A program made the position numbers and the translations under genes. Of a stretch of DNA of 46,360 bases, positions 24,709 through 32,783 are shown piece by piece; the stretch's first letter is position 1; each line of letters opens with the position of its first letter. The notes under the pieces are model-generated. The model made no database searches and was not told the DNA's origin. It was given only the letters and a program-made list of their open reading frames with translations. Origin of the DNA: an uncultured Clostridia bacterium. GTDB lineage: Bacteria > Bacillota > Clostridia > Oscillospirales > Acutalibacteraceae. The DNA lies in the NCBI GenBank assembly GCA_947652665.1, contig CANTDZ010000007.1:1-46360 (forward strand), read 5' to 3'.

Positions 24709-24737
24709 ATCTTAGCATCTTTTTGCTCATCTGTCAA
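24709..24737 (-). promoter_or_regulatory. Promoter of the SEC-C gene
   Basis: On the minus strand TTGACA (24737-24732), 17 bases, TAAGAT (24714-24709). It is back-to-back with the ABC-transporter promoter. Confidence 0.65.
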
Positions 24738-24749
24738 TTCTTTCTTGGC

Positions 24750-24778
24750 TTGAAAAAAAACGGGGGATGTGCTATGAT
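24750..24778 (+). promoter_or_regulatory. Promoter of the ABC importer operon
   Basis: TTGAAA (24750-24755), 17 bases, TATGAT (24773-24778), 34 bases before the first gene. No Fur box or cobalamin riboswitch is recognisable in the short leader, so substrate control is not visible. Confidence 0.65.
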
Positions 24779-24811
24779 AGTGCAGAAATCCAAGATGAAA
24801 GGAACGGACAT

Positions 24812-25708
24812 ATGATAAGAAAGATTGCTTTATGCCTGTTATGTTTGTGTTTTGTGCTCTCGGCCTGCGGGGAGGCAGGCAGCCCTGCATCCTCGGACGG
24901 GGAGGACGGAATCCGGGTGGTGTCCCTGTACGGCTCTTACGCCGAGGCCTGGCTGCTGGCCGGGGGCGAGCTGGTGGGCGTGACCAAAGACGCCGTAGAA
25001 GACCGCGACCTGGGCCTGCCCGAGGACATTGCCATCGTGGGCTCGGTAAAGGAGCCCAACGCCGAGGCGGTCATTGCCCTGGAGCCGGATTTGGTGATCT
25101 TAAACGCCGACAGCAGCGGCCAGGTGGAAATCGTGGACGTGCTAGAAAACGCGGGGATCACCTGCGAGGCTTTCCAGGTGGACACCTTTGAGGACTACGA
25201 TGCGATGATGCAGCGCTTCACCCAGCTTACCGGCCGGGACGACCTCTACGACGAAAACGTGGCCAAGGTGGCCGAACAGATCGAGGACGCAAAAACGAAC
25301 GCCGCCCTCAGCAGCAATCTGCCGGACGTGCTGCTCATGCGGGCGTTCTCCACGGGTATCAAGGCCAAGACTGACGACGAGCTGGCCGGGGTCATCCTCA
25401 AGGACCTGAACGCCCATAACATCGCCGACGACCACCCCTCCATGCTGGAGGATTTGAGCCTGGAGGAGATTATCCAGGCCGACCCGGACTATATCTTCGT
25501 CACCACCATGGGCGATGAGCAGAAGGCCCTGGACTATCTGGATTCCCTCATCCAGGGCAACCCGGCCTGGCAGGAGCTGAGCGCTGTAAAAGAGGGCCGC
25601 TACGTGGTCCTGCCTAAGGACCTGTTCCACTACAAGCCCAACAACCGCTGGGGGGAAAGCTATGAATACCTGGGGAAAATCCTCTACCCGACGCTTTTTG
25701 AGGACTGA
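24812..25708 (+). CDS. ABC transporter substrate-binding lipoprotein (FhuD/BtuF type)
   Basis: A 298-residue periplasmic-binding-protein-2 family lipoprotein. The start at 24812 follows AAAGGAACGG and gives the signal 'IALCLLCLCFVLSAC' with lipobox LSAC; the longer open frame upstream lacks a ribosome-binding site. The mature domain begins 'IRVVSLYGSYAEAWLLAGGELVGVTKDA' and shows the typical helical backbone of iron/cobalamin binding proteins ('PDLVILNADSSGQVEIVDVLENAGI'). It should sit outside the membrane and hand its ligand to the permease. The ligand may be ferric siderophore, haem or cobalamin; the sequence does not decide. Confidence 0.9.
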   Translation: MIRKIALCLLCLCFVLSACGEAGSPASSDGEDGIRVVSLYGSYAEAWLLAGGELVGVTKDAVEDRDLGLPEDIAIVGSVKEPNAEAVIALEPDLVILNADSSGQVEIVDVLENAGITCEAFQVDTFEDYDAMMQRFTQLTGRDDLYDENVAKVAEQIEDAKTNAALSSNLPDVLLMRAFSTGIKAKTDDELAGVILKDLNAHNIADDHPSMLEDLSLEEIIQADPDYIFVTTMGDEQKALDYLDSLIQGNPAWQELSAVKEGRYVVLPKDLFHYKPNNRWGESYEYLGKILYPTLFED

Positions 25709-26681
25709 TAGCGCCAAGCTCCTGCTCCTCCTGCTGCTGACCGTGACAAGCGCCCTGCTGGGGGCCGGAGCCGGGGCGTCCTTCATCGACGTGCCCGGGG
25801 CCCTGGGCGAGCTGTTGTCCGGCCAGGCGGCCTCGGCGGACGCGCGCATTCTTCTGTACGTGCGGCTGCCCCGTGTATGCGCCAGCCTGCTTTCGGGTTC
25901 GGCGCTGGCGGTGGCGGGGCTTTTGATCCAGGCGGTGCTCTCGAACCCCCTGGCCGCGCCCAACGTGATCGGGGTCAACGCGGGGGCGGGGTTCTTTGCG
26001 TTCCTGTTCATGGCCATTTTTCCGGCCAATTTGGGCGCCACGGCCCTGGGGGCTTTCCTGGGGGCCCTGACAGCGACCCTCCTTGTCTACGGCGTAGCCG
26101 CGGCGGCGGGGGCCGGAAAGCTTACCATTATCCTGGCCGGAGTGGCGGTCAGCAGCATCTTTACAGCGGGGCTCAACGCCATCAAGACTTTCTTCCCCGA
26201 GACCCTCTACAACGGCAGCACGTTCCTCATTGGGGGCTTTGCGGGGGTTTCCATGAAGGACATCACCCCGGCCTGGATGGGCATCTTGCTGGGGCTTTTG
26301 GGAGCGTTTTTGCTGCCCCGCCAGCTGGACGTGCTCTGCCTGGGCGAGGAGACCGCCCGGAGCCTGGGCCAGCCCGTGGGTCTGGTGCGGTTTGCGGCCA
26401 TTATTTTGGCCTGCGTGCTGGCCGGGTGCGCGGTGAGCTTTTCGGGGCTCATCGGGTTTGTGGGGCTCATCGTGCCGCACATTACCCGGAAGCTTTTTGG
26501 CAGCGCCCACAAATGGCTGCTGCCGGCGGCGTGCCTGATGGGGGCCTGCCTGGTCACCCTCAGCGACGTGCTCAGCCGCACGCTTTTTGCCCCCTACGAG
26601 GTGCCGGTGGGCATTTTGCTGTCGCTTTTGGGGGGGCCGTTTTTCCTGTTCCTTATTTTGCGCAAGCGCCGGACGAAGTAG
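25662..26681 (+). CDS. ABC transporter permease (FecCD family)
   Basis: A 339-residue membrane protein with nine to ten predicted helices. FecCD signatures: 'YVRLPRVCASLLSGSALAVAGLLIQAVLSNPLAAPNVIGVNAGAGF' in parts (RLPRVCASLLSG, then NPLAAPNVIGVNAGAG), and the late 'FVGLIVPHITRKLFG' loop that contacts the ATPase. The ATG at 25662 has GGGGGAAAG upstream and lies inside the end of the preceding gene, giving a 47-base overlap; no better-placed later start is visible. Coupled to the binding protein and, ten bases on, to the ATPase. Confidence 0.92.
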   Translation: MNTWGKSSTRRFLRTDSAKLLLLLLLTVTSALLGAGAGASFIDVPGALGELLSGQAASADARILLYVRLPRVCASLLSGSALAVAGLLIQAVLSNPLAAPNVIGVNAGAGFFAFLFMAIFPANLGATALGAFLGALTATLLVYGVAAAAGAGKLTIILAGVAVSSIFTAGLNAIKTFFPETLYNGSTFLIGGFAGVSMKDITPAWMGILLGLLGAFLLPRQLDVLCLGEETARSLGQPVGLVRFAAIILACVLAGCAVSFSGLIGFVGLIVPHITRKLFGSAHKWLLPAACLMGACLVTLSDVLSRTLFAPYEVPVGILLSLLGGPFFLFLILRKRRTK

Positions 26682-26691
26682 GGGGAGAGCT

Positions 26692-27492
26692 ATGGTCAAT
26701 TTTGCACAGGTCAGCGTGGGCTATAACGGACGGGCGGCTCTGGAAGGGGTCACCTTTTGCGCGCCGCGAGGGAAGGTCACGTCGCTGATTGGCCCCAACG
26801 GCTGCGGCAAAACGACGCTGCTGAAAACCGCCTGCGGCCTGCTGGAGCCCCTGGGCGGGGCTGTCACGGTGGACGGTCGGGAGAAAAAGTCCCTGGGCCG
26901 CAAAGAATGGGCCCGGCTGTGCGCGTTGCTTCCCCAGGTGCGGGAGGTCCCGGCCCTGACGGTAGAGGCGCTGGTGGCCCATGGGCGATACCCGCACTTG
27001 TCTTTTGGGCGGGATCTGGCGTCGAAAGACAAGGAAGCCATCCAGCGCGCCATGGAGGAGGCCGGTGTGCTGGGACTGCTCGGCCGCAGCCTTGGGCAGC
27101 TTTCCGGCGGGGAGCGGCAGCGGGCTTATCTGGCTATGGCCCTGGCCCAGGAGCCGGAGGTCTTCTTTTTGGACGAGCCGACCACGTATCTGGACATCGG
27201 CCAAAAGTACGAAGTGCTGGGGCTCATCGCCCGGCTGCGGGAAAGGGGCAAGACGGTGGTCATGGTGCTGCACGATCTGCCCCTGGCCTTCGCCTACAGC
27301 GACTTCGTGGCCGTGCTGGGCGAAGGGAAGCTTCTGGCCTTCGGGGAGAGCCGGGAAGTCTTTGACAGCGGCATACCGGGCCGGGTGTTCGGCGTGCGGG
27401 GGGAGCGGGTTGTGGTAAACGGCCAGGAGGAATTCCTGTTTACCCGCCCGGCAGTTGACCACGGGCCGGAAATTGGCTATAATAAAGGGTAA
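26692..27492 (+). CDS. ABC transporter ATP-binding protein (iron/cobalamin type)
   Basis: A 266-residue ATPase powering the importer. It starts at 26692 after GGGGGAGAG. Walker A 'GPNGCGKTT' near residue 36, Q-loop 'LPQVREVPAL', signature 'LSGGERQRAYLAMALAQEPEVFFLDEPT' (split LSGGERQR / VFFLDEPTTYLD) giving Walker B, D-loop and the switch histidine in 'MVLHDLPLAFAYSD'. The closest types are FecE/FhuC/BtuD. The 3' end contains the promoter of the next gene. Confidence 0.94.
   Translation: MVNFAQVSVGYNGRAALEGVTFCAPRGKVTSLIGPNGCGKTTLLKTACGLLEPLGGAVTVDGREKKSLGRKEWARLCALLPQVREVPALTVEALVAHGRYPHLSFGRDLASKDKEAIQRAMEEAGVLGLLGRSLGQLSGGERQRAYLAMALAQEPEVFFLDEPTTYLDIGQKYEVLGLIARLRERGKTVVMVLHDLPLAFAYSDFVAVLGEGKLLAFGESREVFDSGIPGRVFGVRGERVVVNGQEEFLFTRPAVDHGPEIGYNKG
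27455..27483 (+). promoter_or_regulatory. Promoter of the GT4-CsaB gene, inside the ABC ATPase gene
   Basis: TTGACC (27455-27460), 17 bases, perfect TATAAT (27478-27483); it lies wholly within the last codons of the upstream gene. Confidence 0.8.
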
Positions 27493-27515
27493 GAAATCAA
27501 GAGAGAAGGTTTGCT

Positions 27516-29744
27516 ATGCGCATCGTGCACATGATAGGCGGAGGGGACACCGGCGGGGCCAAGACCCACGTGCTGGGGCTTTTAAAGGAGCTGCAGAAGC
27601 ACGTGGATGCCGAGCTGGTATGCTTCCGGCGCGGGGAATTTTCGGAGGACGCGGAGAAGCTGGGCATTAAGGTGCACATCATCGACACGGGGAACCCGTT
27701 CACCGACCTGCCCCATTTGAAGAAGCTGCTGCGTCCCGGCGAGGTGGACGCCCTGCACTGCCACGGCGCTCGGGGCAACTTGATGGGCGTGCTGATGAAG
27801 CGGTACTTAAAGGTGCCGGTCATTACCACGGTGCACAGTGACTATAGGCTGGATTACCTGGGCCGCCCCGCCGCCCGGCTGGTGTATGGCACCACCAACA
27901 CGGTCTGCCTGCGCCAGGTGGATTATTACATCTGCGTGGCGGGGCCGGTCACCGAGGCTATGATCGAGCGCAACTTCCCCGCCGAGCGCATCTATACCAT
28001 CTACAACGGCATCGACTTCAACGCCCCCAAAAACTGCGTGCCCAAGGTGGAGTTCCTGCGGGGCCTGGGGCTGGACTATGAAGAAGGCGACGTGGTGGTG
28101 GGCATCGTAGCGCGCATGACGGCCATTAAGGACCACTCGACCCTGCTGCGGGCCCTGAAGGAAGCCAGCGACGTCTGCCCGAATTTGAAGCTGGTCTGTG
28201 CCGGCGACGGCGAGGACGAGAAAAAGCTGCGGGATTTGGCCCGTTCCCTGGGCATTGAAAAGCGGGTGTGCTTTGCTGGATGGGTGAAGGACATGGACTC
28301 CTTTTACAACGCCGTGGACGTGAACCTGCTGTCCTCCCTCTCCGAGGGCTTCCCCTATGCCTTGGCCGAGGGCACGCGGTTTGCCCTGCCCACCCTGTCC
28401 ACCCGGGTGGGGGGCGTGCCGGTGCTCATCGACCACGAGGAGAACGGCTACCTGTTCCAGCCCGGCGACTATCAAACGCTGGCCGAATACCTGGTGCGCC
28501 TGGCGAAGGACCCGTCCCTGCGCAAGGAGCTGGGGGACAAGCTCTTCGAGAAATCCAAGCGGGAGTTCTCCCTGGACCACATGGTGGAGTATCAGCTGGA
28601 AATCTACGAGGACGTGCTGCGCCGCCATGCCCGGCGGAAGTCCCGGGGCCGGCGGGACGGAGCCATCATCTGCGGGGCCTACGGCCATGGCAACGCCGGG
28701 GACGACGCTATCTTAAAGTCGGTCATCAAGGCCGTGCAGGGGCTGGACAAGGATATGCCCATTACGGTTCTGGCGAAAAACACGGACAGCATCAAGCGCC
28801 GGTACCGGGTCAACGCCATTTACACCTTGCATATTTTTAAGATGTTGCGGGCCATGGGGCGGTCGAAGCTGTACATCAACGGCGGCGGCACCCTCATCCA
28901 GAACGTCACCAGCCAGCGGAGCCTGTTCTATTACCTGTTCACCCTGTGGGCGGCCAAGCGGCTGGGCAACAAAGTGGATATGTACGGCTGCGGCATCGGC
29001 CCTGTGACGGGCCGGGGGAGCGTATGGCTGGTGCGCCATGTGCTCAACAGTTCGGTGGACACCATCACCCTGCGGGAAGGGGATTCCGTGAAGGAGCTGC
29101 AAAATTTCGGCGTGACCAAGCCGGAAATCCTCCTTTGCTCCGACCCCGCGCTGGTGCTGCCCCCGGCTGAGGAGTCCCGAGCCCTGCGCTACCTGAACAG
29201 CCACGGCCTTGCGCCGGACGGGCAATATATCTGTTTCATGCTGCGCAAATGGCCGGGCTTTTCGGACAAGGCCGGGGCCATCGCCCAGTGCGCCCAGTAC
29301 GCCTACGAAAAATATGGGCTGACGCCGGTGTTTTTGTCCCTGAACCAGGTGCAGGATACCTACGCCGCCAAAGAAGCCTGCGGAAGCCTGAAATGCCCCT
29401 ACCACATTCTGGACGATCTGGACTGGCCTGAGCTCATCATTTCGGTGCTGCGATATATGCGGCTGGTGGTGGCCATGCGCCTGCACGGGCTGATCTTCTC
29501 CTCCCTGAGCGGCATCCCCCTGGTAGGCGTGTCCTATGACCCCAAGATTGGGTCGTTCCTGCGCTACCTGGGTTATGGCGATTGCATGGAGCTGGGCGAG
29601 GTGACCGCCGAGGGCTTAAAGCAGGCTGTCGACGCCCAATATAAGCTTACGCCCGGCGCGCCGGAGCTGCTGGCGTGTACCCAGCGGCTCATTGACGTGC
29701 AGCGGGAAAACGTGGAGGCCCTGCGCCGCCTGTTACAATTATAA
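27516..29744 (+). CDS. csaB: Fusion: GT4 glycosyltransferase + CsaB polysaccharide pyruvyl transferase
   Basis: A 742-residue two-domain protein. Residues 1-370 are a GT-B glycosyltransferase family 4 domain: Gly-rich N-terminus 'MIGGGDTGGAKTHVLGLL', 'HCHGARGN', 'IYNGIDF' and the nucleotide-sugar binding 'LLSSLSEGFPYALAEG'. Residues about 382-742 match the CsaB family: 'ICGAYGHGNAGDDAILKSVI', 'LYINGGGTLIQNVTS', 'GCGIGPV' and 'MRLHGLIFSSLSGIPLVGVSYDPKIGSFL'. CsaB adds pyruvate ketals to the secondary cell-wall polymer, which anchors SLH-domain proteins. The transferase half may add the sugar that is then pyruvylated; this is inference. Codon usage and reading frame are continuous, so it is a true fusion here. 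Confidence 0.9.
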   Translation: MRIVHMIGGGDTGGAKTHVLGLLKELQKHVDAELVCFRRGEFSEDAEKLGIKVHIIDTGNPFTDLPHLKKLLRPGEVDALHCHGARGNLMGVLMKRYLKVPVITTVHSDYRLDYLGRPAARLVYGTTNTVCLRQVDYYICVAGPVTEAMIERNFPAERIYTIYNGIDFNAPKNCVPKVEFLRGLGLDYEEGDVVVGIVARMTAIKDHSTLLRALKEASDVCPNLKLVCAGDGEDEKKLRDLARSLGIEKRVCFAGWVKDMDSFYNAVDVNLLSSLSEGFPYALAEGTRFALPTLSTRVGGVPVLIDHEENGYLFQPGDYQTLAEYLVRLAKDPSLRKELGDKLFEKSKREFSLDHMVEYQLEIYEDVLRRHARRKSRGRRDGAIICGAYGHGNAGDDAILKSVIKAVQGLDKDMPITVLAKNTDSIKRRYRVNAIYTLHIFKMLRAMGRSKLYINGGGTLIQNVTSQRSLFYYLFTLWAAKRLGNKVDMYGCGIGPVTGRGSVWLVRHVLNSSVDTITLREGDSVKELQNFGVTKPEILLCSDPALVLPPAEESRALRYLNSHGLAPDGQYICFMLRKWPGFSDKAGAIAQCAQYAYEKYGLTPVFLSLNQVQDTYAAKEACGSLKCPYHILDDLDWPELIISVLRYMRLVVAMRLHGLIFSSLSGIPLVGVSYDPKIGSFLRYLGYGDCMELGEVTAEGLKQAVDAQYKLTPGAPELLACTQRLIDVQRENVEALRRLLQL

Positions 29745-29757
29745 TTATAATAAACGC

Positions 29758-29798
29758 AAAAAGACGGCCCCAGCGCATTGCCAGGGCCGTCTTTTTTG
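29758..29798. terminator. Bidirectional terminator between csaB and the copper operon
   Basis: AAGACGGCCC pairs with GGGCCGTCTT across a loop of about 14 bases, with A5 before and T6 after. It closes both the plus-strand fusion gene and the minus-strand copA transcript. Confidence 0.85.
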
Positions 29799-29806
29799 AT
29801 GGGGGC

Positions 29807-30022
29807 TTACACAGCCTTGCAGTCCACGGGCTCGTAGCCGGCGTCCTTGACAGCGGCGGTGAGGGCCTCGTCGGCGACCTCCCCGTCCATCTCGACAGTA
29901 GCCAGTTTCTTGTCCAGGTCCACGTCCACAGCGGTGACGCCTGCCACGCCCTCCAGGGCCTTCTTCACATGGGCCTGGCAGTGGGCGCACATCATGCCCT
30001 CGACGGTCAGGATTTTCTTCAT
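29807..30022 (-). CDS. copZ: CopZ-like copper chaperone, predicted internal translation product of copA
   Basis: In the copA frame, an ATG at 30022 follows a perfect AAAGGAGG with a seven-base gap. Starting there gives a 71-residue heavy-metal-associated domain beginning MKKILTVEGMMCAHC, the length and motif of a stand-alone CopZ that carries Cu(I) to the pump or to CsoR. So the mRNA could yield both the fused pump and a free chaperone. The alternative is that the ribosome-binding site is only a relic of a formerly separate gene. The domain itself is certain; its separate synthesis is a prediction. Confidence 0.55.
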   Translation of the reverse strand: MKKILTVEGMMCAHCQAHVKKALEGVAGVTAVDVDLDKKLATVEMDGEVADEALTAAVKDAGYEPVDCKAV

Positions 30023-32383
30023 GGTGCTTCCTCCTTTCGGTGATTCTTCTATGGTAAAGGTTTCGGGTTGGCTTTCGGTTTGGCGCTCTTTATCTTTGAA
30101 GAAGCGCAGGCGCAGGGCGTTGGTCACCACGCATACCGAGCTCAGGCTCATAGCCGCCGAGCCAATCATGGGACTGAGCTTGATGGCAAACAGGGGCCAC
30201 AGCACGCCGGCCGCCACGGGTATGCCCAGAACGTTGTAGAAGAACGCCCAGAACAGATTCATGCGGATGTTGCGGATGACAGACTTGCTCAGCTCGATGG
30301 CCGTGCACACGTCCTCCAGGGAGTTCTTCATGAGCACCACGTCGGCGGAGTCGATGGCGATATCCGTACCCGCCCCAATGGCGATGCCGATGTCGGCGCG
30401 GGTCAGGGCCGGAGCGTCGTTGATGCCGTCGCCCACCATGGCAACCCGGCGGTTTTCCCCTTGCAGGCGGCGGATGACGGCTTCTTTTTCGGCAGGCATC
30501 ACGTCTGAGACGGCCTCTTCAATCCCCGCCTGCTGGCGGATGGCCTCGGCGGTCGCTTGGTTGTCGCCGGTGAGCATCACAACTTTCAGGCCCAGCTTAT
30601 GGAAGCGCTCTACTGCGTGCAGGCTGGATTCCCGCAGGGAGTCGGCTACTGCAATAATCCCCGTAAGGGTATTCCCCTTTACAAAGAACAGTGGCGTCTT
30701 GCCCTGCTTGGCAAGGGCTTCCCCTTGACGCTGGGCATCTGTGTCCTCAATGCCGTTTTCCCGCAAAAAGGCTAGGTTGCCGGCTAAACAAGGCTCCCCG
30801 TTGATTTGTGCCTGTACGCCCCGGCCTGCCGAAGCTGTAAAGCTATCCGACTTGTCAGGCGTAATGCCTTGGGCCTTGGCGTGCTCCATAACGGCCTGGG
30901 CTAAGGGATGCTCGCTCCCGGCCTCCAGGGCGGCGGCAAAGGCAATGAATTCTTTTTCAGACAGGCTCTTGTCCAGCACCAGCACGTCGGTGACGGCAGG
31001 CTTGCCGCTGGTAAGGGTGCCCGTTTTGTCTAACACAATGGTGTCTACGTGGTGCAGGTTCTCCAGGCTCTCGGCGGACTTGATGAGGATGCCGTATTCC
31101 GCCGCCTTGCCCGTGCCCACCATAATTGCCACCGGCGTGGCCAGCCCCAAAGCACAGGGGCAGGAGATCACCAGCACGGCAATGGCGCAGGAGAGGGAGA
31201 ACTCAAAGGTCTGGCCGCAAAGGAGCCACACGATGGCCGTCACCACCGCAATGGCCATGACCGTGGGCACGAAGATCCCCGCGACCTTATCCGCCAGCCG
31301 GGCAATGGGCGCTTTGGTGCTGCCGGCCTCGTCTACCAGGCGGATGATCTGGGCCAGGGTAGTGTCGTCGCCCACCTTGGAGGCCTTGAACTGGAAGGAA
31401 CCGTTCTTGTTGATGGTGGCCGAAAGCACCGGGTCGCCGGGGCCGCGCTCTACGGGGATGCTCTCGCCGGTAATGGCCGACTGGTCCACATACCCCCGGC
31501 CCTGGGTGACCACGCCGTCTACCGGCAGGCTTTCGCCGGGGCGTATGACCACGATGTCCCCGGCCTGTACCTGCTGGGCGGGTATGGTGGTTTCGACGCC
31601 GTTTCGCAGGACGGTGGCGGTCTTGGGGGCCAGGTCGACTAATTTGTCCAGGGCCCCGGAGGTTTTCGCTTTCGAGCGGCTTTCCAGGTACTTGCCCACG
31701 GTCACCAGGGTGACGATCATGGCGCTGGACTCAAAGTAGAGGTCGTGGGCATATTGATGGACCAGGGCCATGTCGCCGTGGCCGAACCCCCAGGCCATGC
31801 GGTACAGCGCAAACACTCCGTACAGCAGCGACGCCCCCGACCCTACCGCCACCAGCGAATCCATGTTGGGACTGCGCTTCCACAGAGCGCGCAGGCCGGT
31901 GGTGTAGAATTTGCGGTTTAAAATCAGGATGGGTATGGTGATGAGCAGCTGGGTCAGAGCGGAAATCAGGGCGTTTTCCATGCCGGTCAAAAAACCGGGC
32001 ACAGGCAGGCCCATCATGGCGCCCATGGCCACGTACATCAGCGGCACCAGCAGGATAATGGACCAGACAAGCCGCTTTTTCATGGCCGACTGCTCTTCCT
32101 CTGCGTCCTTCTGCCGCTTCTTCCACTGGGAGCCAAAATCCCTCCCTTCGCCGGCCGCCCCTTTAGCCGGAGCGTCCATGGGCTCGGCCCCATAGCCGAT
32201 CTCCACCACCGCCGCGCAAATGCCTTCCTGGCTGGCGCTTTCGTCGTAAGTGACGGTCATTTGGTTGGCAAGCAAACTCACGTCCACCTGCTGTACGCCG
32301 GGCACCTTCTGTACCCGCCGGGTGACGTTGGCCTGGCAGGCGGCGCAGGTCATGCCGGTGACGTGGAATTTTTCCGTCGTCAT
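29807..32383 (-). CDS. copA: Copper-exporting P1B-type ATPase with a fused C-terminal CopZ-like domain
   Basis: An 858-residue Cu(I) export pump. Domains: N-terminal metal-binding domain with GMTCAAC at residues 10-16; membrane helices from about 105; actuator 'TGES' (305-308); the copper-site CPC at 408-410 in 'VISCPCALGLATP'; phosphorylation motif DKTGT (452-456); nucleotide domain 'GSEHPLA' and hinge 'MVGDGINDAPAL'; then, after the last membrane helix and a short linker, a second metal-binding domain from residue 788 with GMMCAHC. That extra C-terminal domain is not part of standard CopA and matches the CopZ chaperone. It starts 12 bases after csoR. Confidence 0.95.
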   Translation of the reverse strand: MTTEKFHVTGMTCAACQANVTRRVQKVPGVQQVDVSLLANQMTVTYDESASQEGICAAVVEIGYGAEPMDAPAKGAAGEGRDFGSQWKKRQKDAEEEQSAMKKRLVWSIILLVPLMYVAMGAMMGLPVPGFLTGMENALISALTQLLITIPILILNRKFYTTGLRALWKRSPNMDSLVAVGSGASLLYGVFALYRMAWGFGHGDMALVHQYAHDLYFESSAMIVTLVTVGKYLESRSKAKTSGALDKLVDLAPKTATVLRNGVETTIPAQQVQAGDIVVIRPGESLPVDGVVTQGRGYVDQSAITGESIPVERGPGDPVLSATINKNGSFQFKASKVGDDTTLAQIIRLVDEAGSTKAPIARLADKVAGIFVPTVMAIAVVTAIVWLLCGQTFEFSLSCAIAVLVISCPCALGLATPVAIMVGTGKAAEYGILIKSAESLENLHHVDTIVLDKTGTLTSGKPAVTDVLVLDKSLSEKEFIAFAAALEAGSEHPLAQAVMEHAKAQGITPDKSDSFTASAGRGVQAQINGEPCLAGNLAFLRENGIEDTDAQRQGEALAKQGKTPLFFVKGNTLTGIIAVADSLRESSLHAVERFHKLGLKVVMLTGDNQATAEAIRQQAGIEEAVSDVMPAEKEAVIRRLQGENRRVAMVGDGINDAPALTRADIGIAIGAGTDIAIDSADVVLMKNSLEDVCTAIELSKSVIRNIRMNLFWAFFYNVLGIPVAAGVLWPLFAIKLSPMIGSAAMSLSSVCVVTNALRLRFFKDKERQTESQPETFTIEESPKGGSTMKKILTVEGMMCAHCQAHVKKALEGVAGVTAVDVDLDKKLATVEMDGEVADEALTAAVKDAGYEPVDCKAV

Positions 32384-32395
32384 AAAAATCCCCCT

Positions 32396-32689
32396 TTATT
32401 TCAGTTTCTTGATAAGCCCCAGGGCTTCGTCCAAAATTTCCGTATCCCCGGCGCGCACGCCCTCCACCACGCAGGTCTCCATGTGCTCCTGCAGGACCGT
32501 GTACCCGAAGCTTTGCAGGGCGCTTTCCACGGCGGCCACCTGGGTGAGGATGTCGCCGCAGTAGCGGTTCTCGTCCAGCATTTTCGAGATGCCCCCCAGC
32601 TGCCCGATGATGCGGTTCAGACGGTTTTGCAGCTGGCGCAGGGTTTCGGGGCTGCGGGGCGTGGATTTGTAATGGCAGCAATTTGGCAT
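32396..32689 (-). CDS. csoR: CsoR-type copper-sensing repressor
   Basis: A 97-residue DUF156/CsoR protein. The ligand triad C44, H69 and C73 has exactly the 25- and 4-residue spacing of the Mycobacterium CsoR Cys-His-Cys copper site. Helical 'LQNRLNRIIGQLGGISKML' and 'CGDILTQVAAVESAL' fit the four-helix dimer. I chose ATG 32689 (MPNCCHYKS), about seven bases after AGAGGTG, over an in-frame GTG at 32698. Without copper it should bind the operators just upstream and shut off csoR-copA; copper binding releases it. Two additional N-terminal cysteines follow the start. Confidence 0.92.
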   Translation of the reverse strand: MPNCCHYKSTPRSPETLRQLQNRLNRIIGQLGGISKMLDENRYCGDILTQVAAVESALQSFGYTVLQEHMETCVVEGVRAGDTEILDEALGLIKKLK

Positions 32690-32714
32690 AGCGCGCACCT
32701 CTTTTGGAAGGTAG

Positions 32715-32733
32715 TATACCCGGGTGGGGTATA
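32715..32733 (-). promoter_or_regulatory. CsoR operator-like dyad, downstream copy
   Basis: TATACCC-GGGTG-GGGTATA is a G/C-centred inverted repeat of the CsoR operator type (TACCC...GGGTA), located after the -10 of the csoR promoter in the leader. Confidence 0.6.
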
Positions 32734-32745
32734 TCGTATACTTGC

Positions 32746-32774
32746 ATTATATACCCTGTGGGGGTATTTTGCAA
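32746..32774 (-). promoter_or_regulatory. Promoter of csoR-copA with operator in the spacer
   Basis: On the minus strand TTGCAA (32774-32769), 17 bases, perfect TATAAT (32751-32746). The spacer and flanks contain a TATACCC...GGGGTAT dyad (about 32750-32767), the classic position for a repressor that blocks RNA polymerase. Confidence 0.8.
32748..32768 (-). promoter_or_regulatory. CsoR operator-like dyad in the promoter spacer
   Basis: TATATACCC-TGT-GGGGGTATT on the plus strand: a TACCC/GGGTA-type inverted repeat lying between the -35 and -10 of the csoR promoter. Confidence 0.65.
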
Positions 32775-32783
32775 GCCCTTTTT

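Noticed and set aside
24779-24811. Fur box or cobalamin riboswitch in front of the ABC importer
   Set aside because: The leader is only about 30 bases long and shows neither structure, so the substrate remains undetermined.
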